NCBI GenBank assembly: GCA_913056175.1
Contig: CAJXLM010000026.1
Span: 1 to 38,611 of the forward strand
Length of the DNA: 38,611 nucleotides
Direction of reading: 5' to 3'
DNA from: an uncultured Opitutia bacterium
Lineage (GTDB): Bacteria > Verrucomicrobiota > Verrucomicrobiia > Opitutales > Puniceicoccaceae
The translations under genes were made by a program, and so were the position numbers. The stretch's first letter is position 1. Each line of letters begins with the position of its first letter. Shown here piece by piece: positions 7,633 through 15,914 of the stretch. Below the pieces are notes generated by a model. The model was not told the origin of the DNA. It did not search any database and saw only the letters and a program-made list of their open reading frames with translations.

Positions 7633-8628
7633 GTGTACGTGAAGGTCGAATTCCCAGACGGGCGAGAGCTCGAGTTCAATCCGTGGAAGTGGATTTGGAT
7701 TCCGGCCGTGGTCGTGATCGCCCTCCTCGGGGTGACCAGTGTGAGTCAGGTGGACGCCGAGGAAGAGGGAGTGATCCTGCGCTTCGGCAAGCACGTGAAA
7801 ACCGTCGGCCCCGGCCTGCACATCCACCTGCCCTACCCCATTGACCGGGTCATCAAGGTGAAGACCCGCCGGGTCGACGTGCAGGAATTCGGCTACCGCT
7901 CCGGGCAGGGCGGGCGGATCATCGAGACCGGCTACCAGAGTGAGTCCTCCATGCTCACGGGCGACCTGAACATCGTGCTCGCCGGCTGGGACGTCCAGTT
8001 CAGCCGGGAAAACCCGGAGAACTTCCTCTTTAATGTGGAGGATCCCATCGCCACCCTCCGCGACATTGCCCAGTCGGTGATGCGGGAAGTCATGGGCGAC
8101 CGGGCCAGCATTCCCATCCTCACCGTGGGGCGTGCCGAGATTCAGGAGCAGGTGCGCACCCGCATCCAGAACCTCGCCGACCAATTTGGCATGGGCCTGC
8201 GCATCAACGAGGTGAACCTCATCTTCGTGAGCCCGCCCGAGCAGGTACAGGCCGCCTTCAACGATCTCAACAAGGCCGAGCAGGACGCCGTCCGCTTCTT
8301 CGAGGAAGCCTCCCGGCAGTACCAGGAGCGGGTGCCCCGGGCCCGGGGTCAGGCCGAGCGCGTCGTCCTCGAGGCCGAGGGCTTCCTCGAGCGCCGGGTG
8401 AACACTGCCGAGGGGACCGCCGAACGCTTCACCGAGATGCTCCGCGCCTACCGGGAGGCCCCCGAGGTCACCCGCCAGCGCCTCTTCCTCGAGACGATGG
8501 AGGAGCGCCTCGCCGAAGTGGACGGGTACTGGATCGTCGATGAGGACCTGCGCGGGATCCTTCCCCTCCTCGACCTCAACCGCGGGACGGCTCCCGCCGA
8601 ATCCTCCCCCTCCCCCACCCAGCGATGA
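7633..8628 (+). CDS. hflK: SPFH-domain protease modulator HflK
   Basis: A membrane-anchored SPFH/band-7 protein that pairs with HflC to cage the FtsH protease. With the GTG at 7633 the protein has 331 residues. A TTG at 7603 and a GTG at 7639 are also in frame and none has a clear ribosome site. A single TM helix (about residues 20-38, KWIWIPAVVVIALLGVTSV) is followed by the SPFH domain (EEGVILRFGKHVKTVGPGLHIHLPYPID) and a long helical region ending with MEERLAEVDGYWIVDE. The Gly-rich N-terminal extension of E. coli HflK is missing. hflC starts inside its stop codon (ATGA), so the pair is translationally coupled. No ftsH lies nearby. Confidence 0.92.
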   Translation: MYVKVEFPDGRELEFNPWKWIWIPAVVVIALLGVTSVSQVDAEEEGVILRFGKHVKTVGPGLHIHLPYPIDRVIKVKTRRVDVQEFGYRSGQGGRIIETGYQSESSMLTGDLNIVLAGWDVQFSRENPENFLFNVEDPIATLRDIAQSVMREVMGDRASIPILTVGRAEIQEQVRTRIQNLADQFGMGLRINEVNLIFVSPPEQVQAAFNDLNKAEQDAVRFFEEASRQYQERVPRARGQAERVVLEAEGFLERRVNTAEGTAERFTEMLRAYREAPEVTRQRLFLETMEERLAEVDGYWIVDEDLRGILPLLDLNRGTAPAESSPSPTQR

Positions 8629-9710
8629 GCGCCGACGACGAAGATCCCTCCCCGAACCGCGGGGCCAAGCGAAGCCTGCTCGTCCTTTTGGTGGTCCTCG
8701 TGCTCGGAGGCCTCGGCTGGACCACCCTTTACACCGTGACCGAGTGGGAGCAGGCCGTGATCACGCAGTTTGGCGAGGTGGTCGGCGATCCGGTCACCGA
8801 CGCCGGCCTCCACTTCAAGATGCCCTACCAGCAAGTGCAGCGCTTCGACGCTCGCCTCCTCCGCTGGGATGGGAGCGAGACCACCACGATCACCCGGGAC
8901 CGCAAGACGGTGAACGTGGATGTGACCGCGCGGTGGAGGATCAGTGACGCCAAACAGTTCCTCGAGGCGATCCGCTCCACCAACCAGGCCGACACCCGGC
9001 TAAACGGGATCATTGCCGGCGCCGTCAAGGACGAGATTGCCAAGTACGACCTGTACGAGGTGATTCGCTCCTCCAACCGGATCCTCGAGGTGAGCGAGGA
9101 CGAAATCACGATCGACCTCGAGTCTCCCGAGATGGAGAACATCACCGTCGAGGAGGTCGCCACGCTCGGGAGCGACCTCCCCGAATTGCCGGTGAACGCC
9201 GAGGGGCTGTACCTCGCCGGGCGTCCCATCGTCCTCGACAACATCCTCGCCGAGGCCCGCAAGCGCCTCCGCCAGATCGGCTTGGGGATCTCCCTCGAGG
9301 ATATCCTCATCAAGCAGCTCAACTACACCGAGGAAATCGAGGAGAACGTCTACGCCCAGATGAATGCCGAGCTGCAGAAGATCTCCGCCGGTTTCCGCTC
9401 CCAGGGTCGCCGCCGCGCCGAGCAGCGCCTCGGGGAAATGGAGCGCGAGCTCGCCCAGATCCAGTCGGAAGCCGAACGGCGCGCCCAGATCATTCGCGGT
9501 CGCGCCGAGGCCGAATCCATTCGCATCTTCGCCGACGCCTACAATCAGGATCCGGAGTTCTTCCGTTTCCTGCGCACCCTCCAGACCTACGAGACTTCCC
9601 TCGGTGCCAACACCCAGCTCCTCCTGAGCACCGACAGCCTCCTTTTCGACCTCCTCAAGGACATCCAGCCGGGAGACGGCCCTCTCCCGCCCGCGTTGCC
9701 CGAGGAGTAG
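8625..9710 (+). CDS. hflC: SPFH-domain protease modulator HflC
   Basis: The 361-residue partner of HflK. A cytoplasmic N-terminus (SADDEDPSPNRGAKR) leads to one TM helix (about 16-38, SLLVLLVVLVLGGLGWTTL). Next comes the SPFH domain (TEWEQAVITQFGEVVGDPV, then AGLHFKMPYQQVQRFDARLL), and the Arg/Glu-rich coiled-coil helix (SQGRRRAEQRLGEMERELAQ) ends with DPEFFRFLRTLQTYE, a recognisable HflC closing motif. An insert between about residues 155 and 205 (SPEMENITVEEVATLGSD and onward) lengthens the protein compared with most HflC (about 330). Start overlaps the hflK stop. Confidence 0.93.
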   Translation: MSADDEDPSPNRGAKRSLLVLLVVLVLGGLGWTTLYTVTEWEQAVITQFGEVVGDPVTDAGLHFKMPYQQVQRFDARLLRWDGSETTTITRDRKTVNVDVTARWRISDAKQFLEAIRSTNQADTRLNGIIAGAVKDEIAKYDLYEVIRSSNRILEVSEDEITIDLESPEMENITVEEVATLGSDLPELPVNAEGLYLAGRPIVLDNILAEARKRLRQIGLGISLEDILIKQLNYTEEIEENVYAQMNAELQKISAGFRSQGRRRAEQRLGEMERELAQIQSEAERRAQIIRGRAEAESIRIFADAYNQDPEFFRFLRTLQTYETSLGANTQLLLSTDSLLFDLLKDIQPGDGPLPPALPEE

Positions 9711-9815
9711 GCCCGTCCACCCACTCTCGAACGACGGCACCGTCCAACCCTCGCGCGGCCCTGCGGCCCTCGGACGAAGGATTCCCTTCCTTCGCTCCTT
9801 CCCCTCGGTCCCAGG

Positions 9816-9854
9816 TTTCGCGTGGGGGGAGCGAGGCCGACCCCCCCGCGAAAA
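9816..9854. repeat. long GC-rich hairpin
   Basis: TTTCGCG-T-GGGGGG (9816-9829) can pair with CCCCCCCGCGAAAA (9841-9854) around an 11-nt loop, with one bulged T. It lies between the hflC stop and the two leftward tRNA genes. It could end transcription from either side, but neither strand has a U-tract after the stem, so it is not a canonical intrinsic terminator. Confidence 0.5.
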
Positions 9855-9900
9855 TCCCCTCTCCGGGACCCAGACTTCGGGCCTGAGCGTTGGAGCGCGG

Positions 9901-9985
9901 TGGTGCCCGGGGAGGGACTCGAACCCTCACGCCTTGCGGCACCGGATCCTAAATCCGGCGTGTCTGCCGATTCCACCACCCGGGC
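9901..9985 (-). tRNA. tRNA-Leu (UAG)
   Basis: An 85-nt cloverleaf with encoded CCA. The acceptor GCCCGGG pairs with CCCGGGC. The anticodon loop TTTAGGA between CCGGA and TCCGG gives UAG. A long class-II variable arm (GGTGCCGCAAGGCGT) fits leucine, and the T arm reads GAGGGTTCGAGTCCCTC. The gene is 2 nt downstream of tRNA-Val, so the two are processed from one transcript. Confidence 0.95.
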
Positions 9986-9987
9986 CC

Positions 9988-10064
9988 TGGTGGACGGGGA
10001 GGGATTCGAACCCACGGCCTCCTGGGTGTAAACCAGATGCTCTCACCAGCTGAGCTACCCGTCC
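9988..10064 (-). tRNA. tRNA-Val (UAC)
   Basis: A 77-nt cloverleaf with encoded CCA. The acceptor GGACGGG pairs with CCCGTCC. The D arm is AGCTCAGCTGGTGAGAGCA, the anticodon loop TTTACAC gives UAC, and the T arm is GTGGGTTCGAATCCC. It is first in a tRNA-Val/tRNA-Leu pair read leftward. No clear promoter is seen in the 127 bases between it and the thioesterase gene, so it may rely on transcription from upstream. Confidence 0.95.
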
Positions 10065-10191
10065 GGACCGGAGAGGGATAGCGCCCGCGGGGCTCCACCG
10101 GCAACGGAAATCGGCCTCCCGGAGGAGGGATTCGGCGCAACCCCAGCGAGGTCCACCCGGCGATGGTTCCCGGGCGGGTGTCTCCCCCGCC

Positions 10192-10683
10192 CTACGAATC
10201 CCGGTCTTCCCCCACTCCGGCGGCCGGTCCCACCTCTTCCTCCGGGCACCACTCGCGCAGGCGGGCCAGCAATTCGTCGTCGATCGCAAAGGGCTCCATC
10301 TCGGCCATGCCCTCCCCCGTGCGCCGGCGCACCTGCACCGTGGTCATCCGCCCGCGGGCGACCCGCTCGCCGCGTCCCTCTCCGTCCGTCCAGCGGAAAA
10401 ACCCGAACGCGAACTCGATCGCCCGGACTTTCAGGGCGAGCACCCGCAGCACGATTTCGACCTCCTCCCCGAAGCAGAGGGGCGCCTTGTAGTCGCAGGA
10501 GGCCCGCACCCGGGGCCAACCGAGGACCTCACCCTCGCGCCGGTCGATGAGGACCCCTCCCAACTCCCGGAAGAAGGCGTCCTCGGCCAGCTCCATGAAG
10601 CGGAAGAAATTGGAGAAGTGGACGATCCCGGCCATATCGGTCTCGGAAAAGGCCACGCGGTGGCGGACGGAGAAGGTTTTCAT
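10192..10683 (-). CDS. YbgC/4HBT-type acyl-CoA thioesterase
   Basis: A 163-residue single hot-dog-fold protein expected to hydrolyse acyl-CoA or acyl-ACP thioesters. The signature SETDMAGIVHFSNFFRFMELA has the Asp (Asp16) and Gly that form the 4-hydroxybenzoyl-CoA thioesterase active site. ASCDYKAPLCFGEEVEIVLR marks the next strands. The last 25 residues (EWCPEEEVGPAAG) are an acidic tail outside the fold. I chose MKTFSVRHRVAFSETD as start, and an earlier Met 12 codons upstream is unlikely. No tol-pal genes accompany it, so a role in that complex is not supported. It may share a transcript with the tRNAs downstream. Confidence 0.87.
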   Translation of the reverse strand: MKTFSVRHRVAFSETDMAGIVHFSNFFRFMELAEDAFFRELGGVLIDRREGEVLGWPRVRASCDYKAPLCFGEEVEIVLRVLALKVRAIEFAFGFFRWTDGEGRGERVARGRMTTVQVRRRTGEGMAEMEPFAIDDELLARLREWCPEEEVGPAAGVGEDRDS

Positions 10684-10890
10684 GCGTTGAGGTGTGGAGC
10701 CAAGCTCCTCCGCCCCCACCGCGCAACCACGGGGCGCAGTCGCCCGGTGGCTCCGTCCCCGCCATCCCCGCTCCCCGCCGGACTATCTCCGGCCCGAGGC
10801 CGAGTCCCCCTCGCCACCCCCCGGACCCAAGCGCCGCATGCCGCGAGCCGCGAACCGCCGGGGACCGTCTCCCTCTCGTCCGCGCTCTCC

Positions 10891-11739
10891 CTATTCGTGT
10901 TCCGCCCCGCTCCCGTCCGGGAAGAGCCCATAGTGCCGACAGCCCTCGAGCACCCCACTCGTGGCGAGCCCCCGGGAACCGAAGAAGCGCTCCCCCCGGC
11001 CCTTCTCCACCAGGTCGCGCTGCACCTCCGCCCGGAGTTCCTCCCGGGCGTTGCCGACCACGATCGCGCGGAAACCCGCGATCAGGGCCGCCAGGTCGTT
11101 CCCCGAATCGCCGGCGTAGATCACCTCGCCCGGGTGGAAGTCGGCATGGGTGGCCAGCCAGACCAGCGCGTGCGCCTTGGAGACCCCGTGCGGGACAAAG
11201 TCGAGCAGGCCGACCCCGGAAAACGGATCCACACTCGTGAGGGCCTCGTAGGGGAGGTCCCGCGCGGCGCAGCGCTCGGCCGCCTCGCGCTCCACCGCCC
11301 CGACCCGTTCCGCCTCACAGTAGTAGCTGACCTTGAAGCGCCGCTGGGCTCCCGGATCCTGCATCTGCACCCCCGCCATCCCGGCGAGGGCCTCTTCCAC
11401 CTCCGCCCCATCGACTCCCCCGGACAACTCCTCGAGGTGCCGCTCGTAACGCTCGGCGGCATCCTCTCCCCGGCCCACAAAGCGATGGAGGGTCGTCCCG
11501 ACATCACAGACCGCCCAGTCCGGGTGGGGCAGCCCGTGGGTCGCGATGGCCTCTTCCATGGAGAGGACCGAGCGCCCGGTGGCGAAGACGAGCAGCCGGC
11601 GGTGGGCCCGGAGCAACCGCGTGAGCTCCCGCAGGTCCCGGCGGTTCTCCTCCACCTCGGGGAGTGGAATGAGGGTACCGTCCAGGTCCGTGGCGAGCAC
11701 CGCGGGCGGGAGCGGGGATTGGAGATTGATCTCCGTCAT
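10891..11739 (-). CDS. stand-alone sucrose-6-phosphate phosphatase (HAD, SPP type)
   Basis: A 282-residue HAD-superfamily phosphatase expected to remove phosphate from sucrose 6-phosphate. HAD motif I is ATDLDGTL (nucleophile Asp18, acid/base Asp20), motif II is the Thr of FATGRSVLSM, and motif IV is YAGDSGNDLAAL. The cap region contains FKVSYYC, the Lys-containing segment seen in SPP enzymes. Cobalamin- or mannosylglycerate-type phosphatases share the fold, but divergence from a sucrose-phosphate synthase only 51 bp away makes SPP the best call. The open frame continues far upstream as the antisense of the synthase. The start at 11739 is where homology begins. Confidence 0.87.
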   Translation of the reverse strand: MTEINLQSPLPPAVLATDLDGTLIPLPEVEENRRDLRELTRLLRAHRRLLVFATGRSVLSMEEAIATHGLPHPDWAVCDVGTTLHRFVGRGEDAAERYERHLEELSGGVDGAEVEEALAGMAGVQMQDPGAQRRFKVSYYCEAERVGAVEREAAERCAARDLPYEALTSVDPFSGVGLLDFVPHGVSKAHALVWLATHADFHPGEVIYAGDSGNDLAALIAGFRAIVVGNAREELRAEVQRDLVEKGRGERFFGSRGLATSGVLEGCRHYGLFPDGSGAEHE

Positions 11740-11790
11740 GGCACCCTCGATCCTTGCGGGGATCGGGTGGCCAGCGCCACTCCAAAGGCC
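11740..11790. promoter_or_regulatory. divergent intergenic region of the sucrose genes
   Basis: Only 51 bases separate the phosphatase and synthase start codons, so both promoters must overlap here or lie inside the opposite gene. The spacer is relatively GC-poor for the window (GCACCCTCGATCCTTGCGGG). I find no convincing -10 or known operator. Co-regulation from one site is inferred. Confidence 0.4.
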
Positions 11791-13980
11791 ATGAGTGAGG
11801 AAAAGGGAATCCGCATCGCCCTCCTGAGCCTGCACGGGCTCATCCGCGGGGAGAACCTCGAGCTGGGCCGCGACGAGGACACCGGCGGCCAGACCCGCTA
11901 TGTCGTGGAGCTGGCCCGCGCCCTCGAGAGCTTCCCGCAGGTCCGCAGGGTCGACCTGATCACCCGCCAGATCTTCGACGACCGCGTCAGCGATGACTAC
12001 GCGCAGCCCGAGGAGCAGATCGGGGAGAACGCCTACATTGTCCGCATCCCTTTCGGCCCCCGCCGCTACTTCCTGAAGACCAGCCTGTGGCCCTACCTCG
12101 ACCTCTTCGTCGACCAGTGCCTCCACTTCTTCCAGAAGAACCGGAGCGTCCCGGACGTGCTGCACGGGCACTACGCGGACGCCGGCTACGCCGGGGCCCA
12201 GCTCGCCCGGCTCCTCGGCATCCCCTTCGTCTTCACCGGGCACTCCCTCGGCCGGGTGAAGCGCGAGCGCCTCCGCGAGAGCGGGATGCCCGCGGCGAGG
12301 ATGGAGAAGACGTACCGGATCTCCCGCCGGATCGAGGGGGAGGAGTTCGCCCTCGAGACCAGCTCGCTCATTGTCACCAGCACCCACCAGGAGGTCCGCG
12401 AGCAGTACGAGAAGTACGAGCAGTACGACCCCGAGCGGATGGAGGTGATCCCGCCCGGGGTGAATCTCGAGGCCTTTCGGCCGCCCCGCCCGGAGGAGGC
12501 GCTCCCGCCCATCGCCGGGAAGATCCGCCGCTTTCTCGCCGAGCCCGACAAGCCCATGATCCTCGCCATGGCCCGGCCCGACGAGCGGAAGAATCTCGAG
12601 CGGCTCGTGGACACCTACGGGCGCTCCGAGCGCCTCCGCGCCGCCGCGAACCTCGTCCTCATCCTCGGCTCCCGCGGCGACCTCCGCGAGATGCCCGCCG
12701 GCCAGCGTACCGTCCTCACCAACATCCTCACCCTCATCGACGTGCACGACCTCTACGGGGAGGTGGCCTATCCGAAACGGCACGGCTCCGACGAGGTCCC
12801 CGAAATCTACCGGGTGGCCGCGGCCACCCGCGGGGTCTTCGTGAACCCCGCACTCACCGAGCCCTTTGGCCTGACCCTCCTCGAAGCCGCCGCCAGCGGG
12901 CTCCCCATCGTGGCGACCAACGATGGCGGCCCCAGCGACATCCTCGCCAACTGCCACAACGGCGTGCTCATCGACCCCTTCGATCCCGCCTCCCTCGAGG
13001 AGGGCCTCCTCCGGATGCTCGAGGACCCCGCCTTCTGGGAGACCAGCCGGGACGAGGGCCTCGAACGCGTCCACCGCTTCTACAGCTGGGAGCGCCATGC
13101 CGAGCGCTACCTCGGCGAGCTGGACAAGATCCTCGCCACTTTCGACCCCTCCCCGGCCCTTCGGCAGACCCGGCGCACCCGCCGGATCACCAAGGCCGAC
13201 CGGCTCCTCCTCACCGACATCGACAACACCCTCACCGGGGACGACGAGGCCATGCGGCGCTTCGTGCAGACCCTCGAGGAGACCGAGACCCGGGTCGGCT
13301 TCGGGATCGCCACCGGGCGGCACTTCCAGACCGTGCTCGAGCTCCTCGACTCCTACGACCTTCCCCGCCCCGAGATCCTTATCACCTCCGTGGGCACGGA
13401 GATTTACTACGGCCGCAACCACACCCCCGACCGCAGCTGGCGCGAGCACATCAACTACCGGTGGGATCCCGACGGCGTGCGCCGGCTCTTTGCCGGGCTG
13501 CCTGGCATCGAACTGCAGGACGAGAGCGAACAGGGGGACTTCAAGATCAGCTACCAGGTCGATTTCTCGATCGCCCCGAGCGTGCCCACCCTCCGCCGTC
13601 ACCTCCGGGAAAACGGGCTCCGCGTGAAGCTCGTCCTCTCTCTCGGGATGTTCCTCGACGTGATCCCCTCCCGCGCCGGCAGTGGCCTCTGCATCCGCCA
13701 CCTCGCCTACAAGTGGGGCTTCCCCCTCGACCACATCCTCGTCGCCGGGGATTCCGGCAACGACGAGGAGATGCTCGCCGGCAACACCCTCGGGGTGGTC
13801 GTCGGCAACTACGGCAAGGAGCTGGAGAAGCTGCGCAAGTTCCCCCGCATCTACTTCGCCGAGGCCGAGCACGCCGCCGGCATCCTTGAGGGCATCGAGT
13901 ACTACGACTTCCTCGGCGACATCCGCATCCCCAACGACCGCTTCGTGGAAACCGCCGAGGAGGGCGAGGGGCAGGGATAG
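11791..13980 (+). CDS. sucrose-phosphate synthase with fused phosphatase domain
   Basis: A 729-residue cytoplasmic enzyme that joins UDP- or ADP-glucose and fructose 6-phosphate to sucrose 6-phosphate. The GT-B N-domain begins IALLSLHGLIRGENLELGRD and DTGGQTRYVVELARAL, with DVLHGHYADAGYAGAQLA and FTGHSLGRVKRERL. The C-domain carries the E-x7-E motif EPFGLTLLE near residue 357. From about 470 a HAD/SPP domain follows, with TDIDNTL (Asp476-Asp478 region), ATGRHFQT and GDSGNDEEML (about 652). All HAD residues are present, so the fused phosphatase looks active, unlike the degenerate domain in plant synthases. The same chain could therefore make sucrose directly. Start ATG chosen by homology. Confidence 0.93.
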   Translation: MSEEKGIRIALLSLHGLIRGENLELGRDEDTGGQTRYVVELARALESFPQVRRVDLITRQIFDDRVSDDYAQPEEQIGENAYIVRIPFGPRRYFLKTSLWPYLDLFVDQCLHFFQKNRSVPDVLHGHYADAGYAGAQLARLLGIPFVFTGHSLGRVKRERLRESGMPAARMEKTYRISRRIEGEEFALETSSLIVTSTHQEVREQYEKYEQYDPERMEVIPPGVNLEAFRPPRPEEALPPIAGKIRRFLAEPDKPMILAMARPDERKNLERLVDTYGRSERLRAAANLVLILGSRGDLREMPAGQRTVLTNILTLIDVHDLYGEVAYPKRHGSDEVPEIYRVAAATRGVFVNPALTEPFGLTLLEAAASGLPIVATNDGGPSDILANCHNGVLIDPFDPASLEEGLLRMLEDPAFWETSRDEGLERVHRFYSWERHAERYLGELDKILATFDPSPALRQTRRTRRITKADRLLLTDIDNTLTGDDEAMRRFVQTLEETETRVGFGIATGRHFQTVLELLDSYDLPRPEILITSVGTEIYYGRNHTPDRSWREHINYRWDPDGVRRLFAGLPGIELQDESEQGDFKISYQVDFSIAPSVPTLRRHLRENGLRVKLVLSLGMFLDVIPSRAGSGLCIRHLAYKWGFPLDHILVAGDSGNDEEMLAGNTLGVVVGNYGKELEKLRKFPRIYFAEAEHAAGILEGIEYYDFLGDIRIPNDRFVETAEEGEGQG

Positions 13981-14309
13981 GGCCGGCGGGAAAGCCGGGA
14001 GTGCCGGGTCCACCAAGGGCGGGAGGGGGCATGGGCGTCCGGGTCCTGACCGCCCCGGGCCCACCCGGACGAATCGCCCGCGTGCGGCGCTTTCCGCGGC
14101 ATCTGCCTACCCGCGGCCGACGCCCCCGACGCCGGACAGGTGCCGCCCCGGCCGGCGTGCTCTCAGGGCCCCCTCCTCCCGACGACGGCCAACCCGTCGA
14201 GACGCAGTCCACCCCCACCTTTCCGCCACAGCCCCTGTCTTGACTCCCGGTGCCGCCGTGTCCGGAGTCCCCCGCGGGAAGTGTGGGCCCGCCGCACCCT
14301 CCCGGCCCC
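13981..14309. other. gene-free spacer
   Basis: About 330 bases between the sucrose synthase and the MFS gene. It begins with short GCCGGG/GCCGGC repeats that could fold, and otherwise holds GC-rich DNA with no supported gene. A TTGACT at 14240-14245 could be a -35 element for the MFS gene, but no matching -10 is visible. Confidence 0.45.
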
Positions 14310-15521
14310 ATGAAACCCCTCCGATCCTCCCCCATCCTTGTCATTGTCCTCGCCCAACTGCTGGGGACCTCTCTCTGGTTCAGCCCGAACAGCGCGGCGG
14401 CCAGTCTTCTCCGGGAGTGGGGCCTGACCGCGGCGGAGCTCGGGCCCTTGACCAGCGCGACCCAGTTCGGATTCATCGCCGGGACTCTCCTCCTTGCCAC
14501 CACCGGCCTCGCCGACCGTTTTCCCGCCAGCCGGATCTTTGCCCTCAGTTGCGCGGCCGGCGCCCTCGGGAACGCCCTCTTTGCCCTCACCGCGACCGGG
14601 CTCGCCACCGGCATGGCCTGGCGCTTCCTCGTGGGCCTCGCCCTCGCCGGGATTTACCCACTCGGGATGAAGATGATCATCTCGTGGACCCAGCGGAACA
14701 CGGGGGCCACCCTCGGCTTGCTCGTGGCGATGCTCACCCTCGGCTCCGCGCTGCCGCACGGAGTCCGCGCGGCCGGCATCGGCTGGCCGTGGGAAAGCGT
14801 CGTGCTCACCTCGAGCCTCCTCGCGCTGCTGGCGGGGGTGGTGGTCTACCTGCTCGGGGAGGGCCCCCACCTGCCACCCGCCCGGCGCCGCGCGATCCCC
14901 TGGGGCTCAGCCCTGCGGGTCTTCCTCAACCCGAAATTCCGGTCGAGCGCCTTCGGATACTTCGGGCACATGTGGGAGTTGTACGCCTTCTGGACCCTCC
15001 TGCCCTTCCTCGTGGCGGGATGCCTGCGGGTGGCCACGGGCGCCGGCCAACCCGCCCTTACCTCCGCCCTCACCTTCGGGATCATGGGAGTCATGGGCGC
15101 GACCGGGGCCATCCTCGCGGGAGCCGCCAGCGAGCGGCTGGGCAGTCCGCGGGTGGCGGCTCTCGCCCTCTTCACCTCCGGCCTCATGTGCCTGCTCTTT
15201 CCGTTCGTACCCGACTCGCTCTGGGTCCTCCAGCTGGGCCTCCTGGTGATCTGGGGCCTGAGCGTCGTCTCCGACTCCGCCCAGTTCTCGGCGACCTCCG
15301 CCAAGGTGTGCCCCGCCCACCTCGTCGGGGGCGCCCTCGCCCTCCAGAACAGCCTCGGTTTCCTCCTCTCGACGGTATCCATCAACCTTGTCATGGCCTC
15401 CTACGAAAACCTGCAGGCAAGCGTCGCCTGGCTGCTCCTCCCCGGCCCCATCCTAGGCCTGCTCTGCTTCCGACGCCTGCTGCGGAGCGAGGCGTGGACA
15501 AGGGCCACCGCGGATCGCTGA
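14310..15521 (+). CDS. MFS transporter of unknown substrate
   Basis: A 403-residue inner-membrane protein with about 12 hydrophobic helices. The opening, MKPLRSSPILVIVLAQLLGT then SLWFSPNSAAASLLREWGL, and GMAWRFLVGLALAGIYPLG, a motif of MFS helices 4-5, support the family. The A-motif loop between helices 2 and 3 reads GLADRFPASR, a weak form of GxLaDrxGrr. The C-terminal half repeats the six-helix pattern (SALTFGIMGVMGATGAILAG). No substrate can be proposed. Neighbouring sucrose genes suggest a sugar at best by position. An earlier in-frame ATG at 14250 would add 20 Pro-rich residues and is less likely. Confidence 0.85.
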   Translation: MKPLRSSPILVIVLAQLLGTSLWFSPNSAAASLLREWGLTAAELGPLTSATQFGFIAGTLLLATTGLADRFPASRIFALSCAAGALGNALFALTATGLATGMAWRFLVGLALAGIYPLGMKMIISWTQRNTGATLGLLVAMLTLGSALPHGVRAAGIGWPWESVVLTSSLLALLAGVVVYLLGEGPHLPPARRRAIPWGSALRVFLNPKFRSSAFGYFGHMWELYAFWTLLPFLVAGCLRVATGAGQPALTSALTFGIMGVMGATGAILAGAASERLGSPRVAALALFTSGLMCLLFPFVPDSLWVLQLGLLVIWGLSVVSDSAQFSATSAKVCPAHLVGGALALQNSLGFLLSTVSINLVMASYENLQASVAWLLLPGPILGLLCFRRLLRSEAWTRATADR

Positions 15522-15914
15522 CCAGACCTGCCCGCCGAGACCACTGGCCACGACCGCAGGCGTCGGACGACCCCAGCACGGACCCGACCCGCAGCGGGCC
15601 TCCCGTCCCTCGCCGTGGAGGCGTGCCCACGGTTCTTGCCGGGAGGCGGGCCGGACCTTCCGCAGGCGCCGGATACTCCCGGGGCGAGCCACCCCACGGC
15701 CCTTCGCAGCCCTCCTTTTCTCCCGGCAACCGGAAAAGCGGCGCATCCCCGGGCCTACCCCCGCAGATGTCCGAGGTTCAGCGGTAGTCTGCCCGCTGCT
15801 TTCCCACGGTCACGGAACGATCCCGATCGCGCTGTCCCCTTGGAAAAGTCCCGCCACGGGGATCCCTACAGCAGTCGTCCCCTCACCCATCCTCCCATCC
15901 CAAGAGAACCCATC
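15522..15914. other. gene-free spacer upstream of the outer-membrane protein
   Basis: Nearly 400 bases with no supported gene. Open frames here are Arg/Pro/Gly-rich and lack any family resemblance. The last 100 bases are somewhat less GC-rich and should hold the barrel-gene promoter (CTACAG at about 15867 is a possible -10), but this is weak. Confidence 0.4.

Noticed and set aside
9816-9854. Intrinsic terminator call for the long hairpin
   Set aside because: The stem is strong but both strands have A rather than U after it, so it is listed only as a hairpin.
9822-10031. Open frames across the tRNA genes
   Set aside because: They read through two complete tRNA cloverleaves and have no protein features.
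10684-11790. Plus-strand extension of the sucrose-phosphate synthase frame
   Set aside because: It is antisense to the phosphatase gene, with no family resemblance before MSEEKGIRIALLSLHG.
11740-14064. Long minus-strand extension of the sucrose-phosphate phosphatase frame
   Set aside because: It is antisense to the well-supported synthase. Homology to phosphatases begins only at 11739.
15391-15729. Minus-strand open frame overlapping the MFS gene end
   Set aside because: Arg/Gly/Pro-rich low complexity, antisense to a recognised transporter, no motif.
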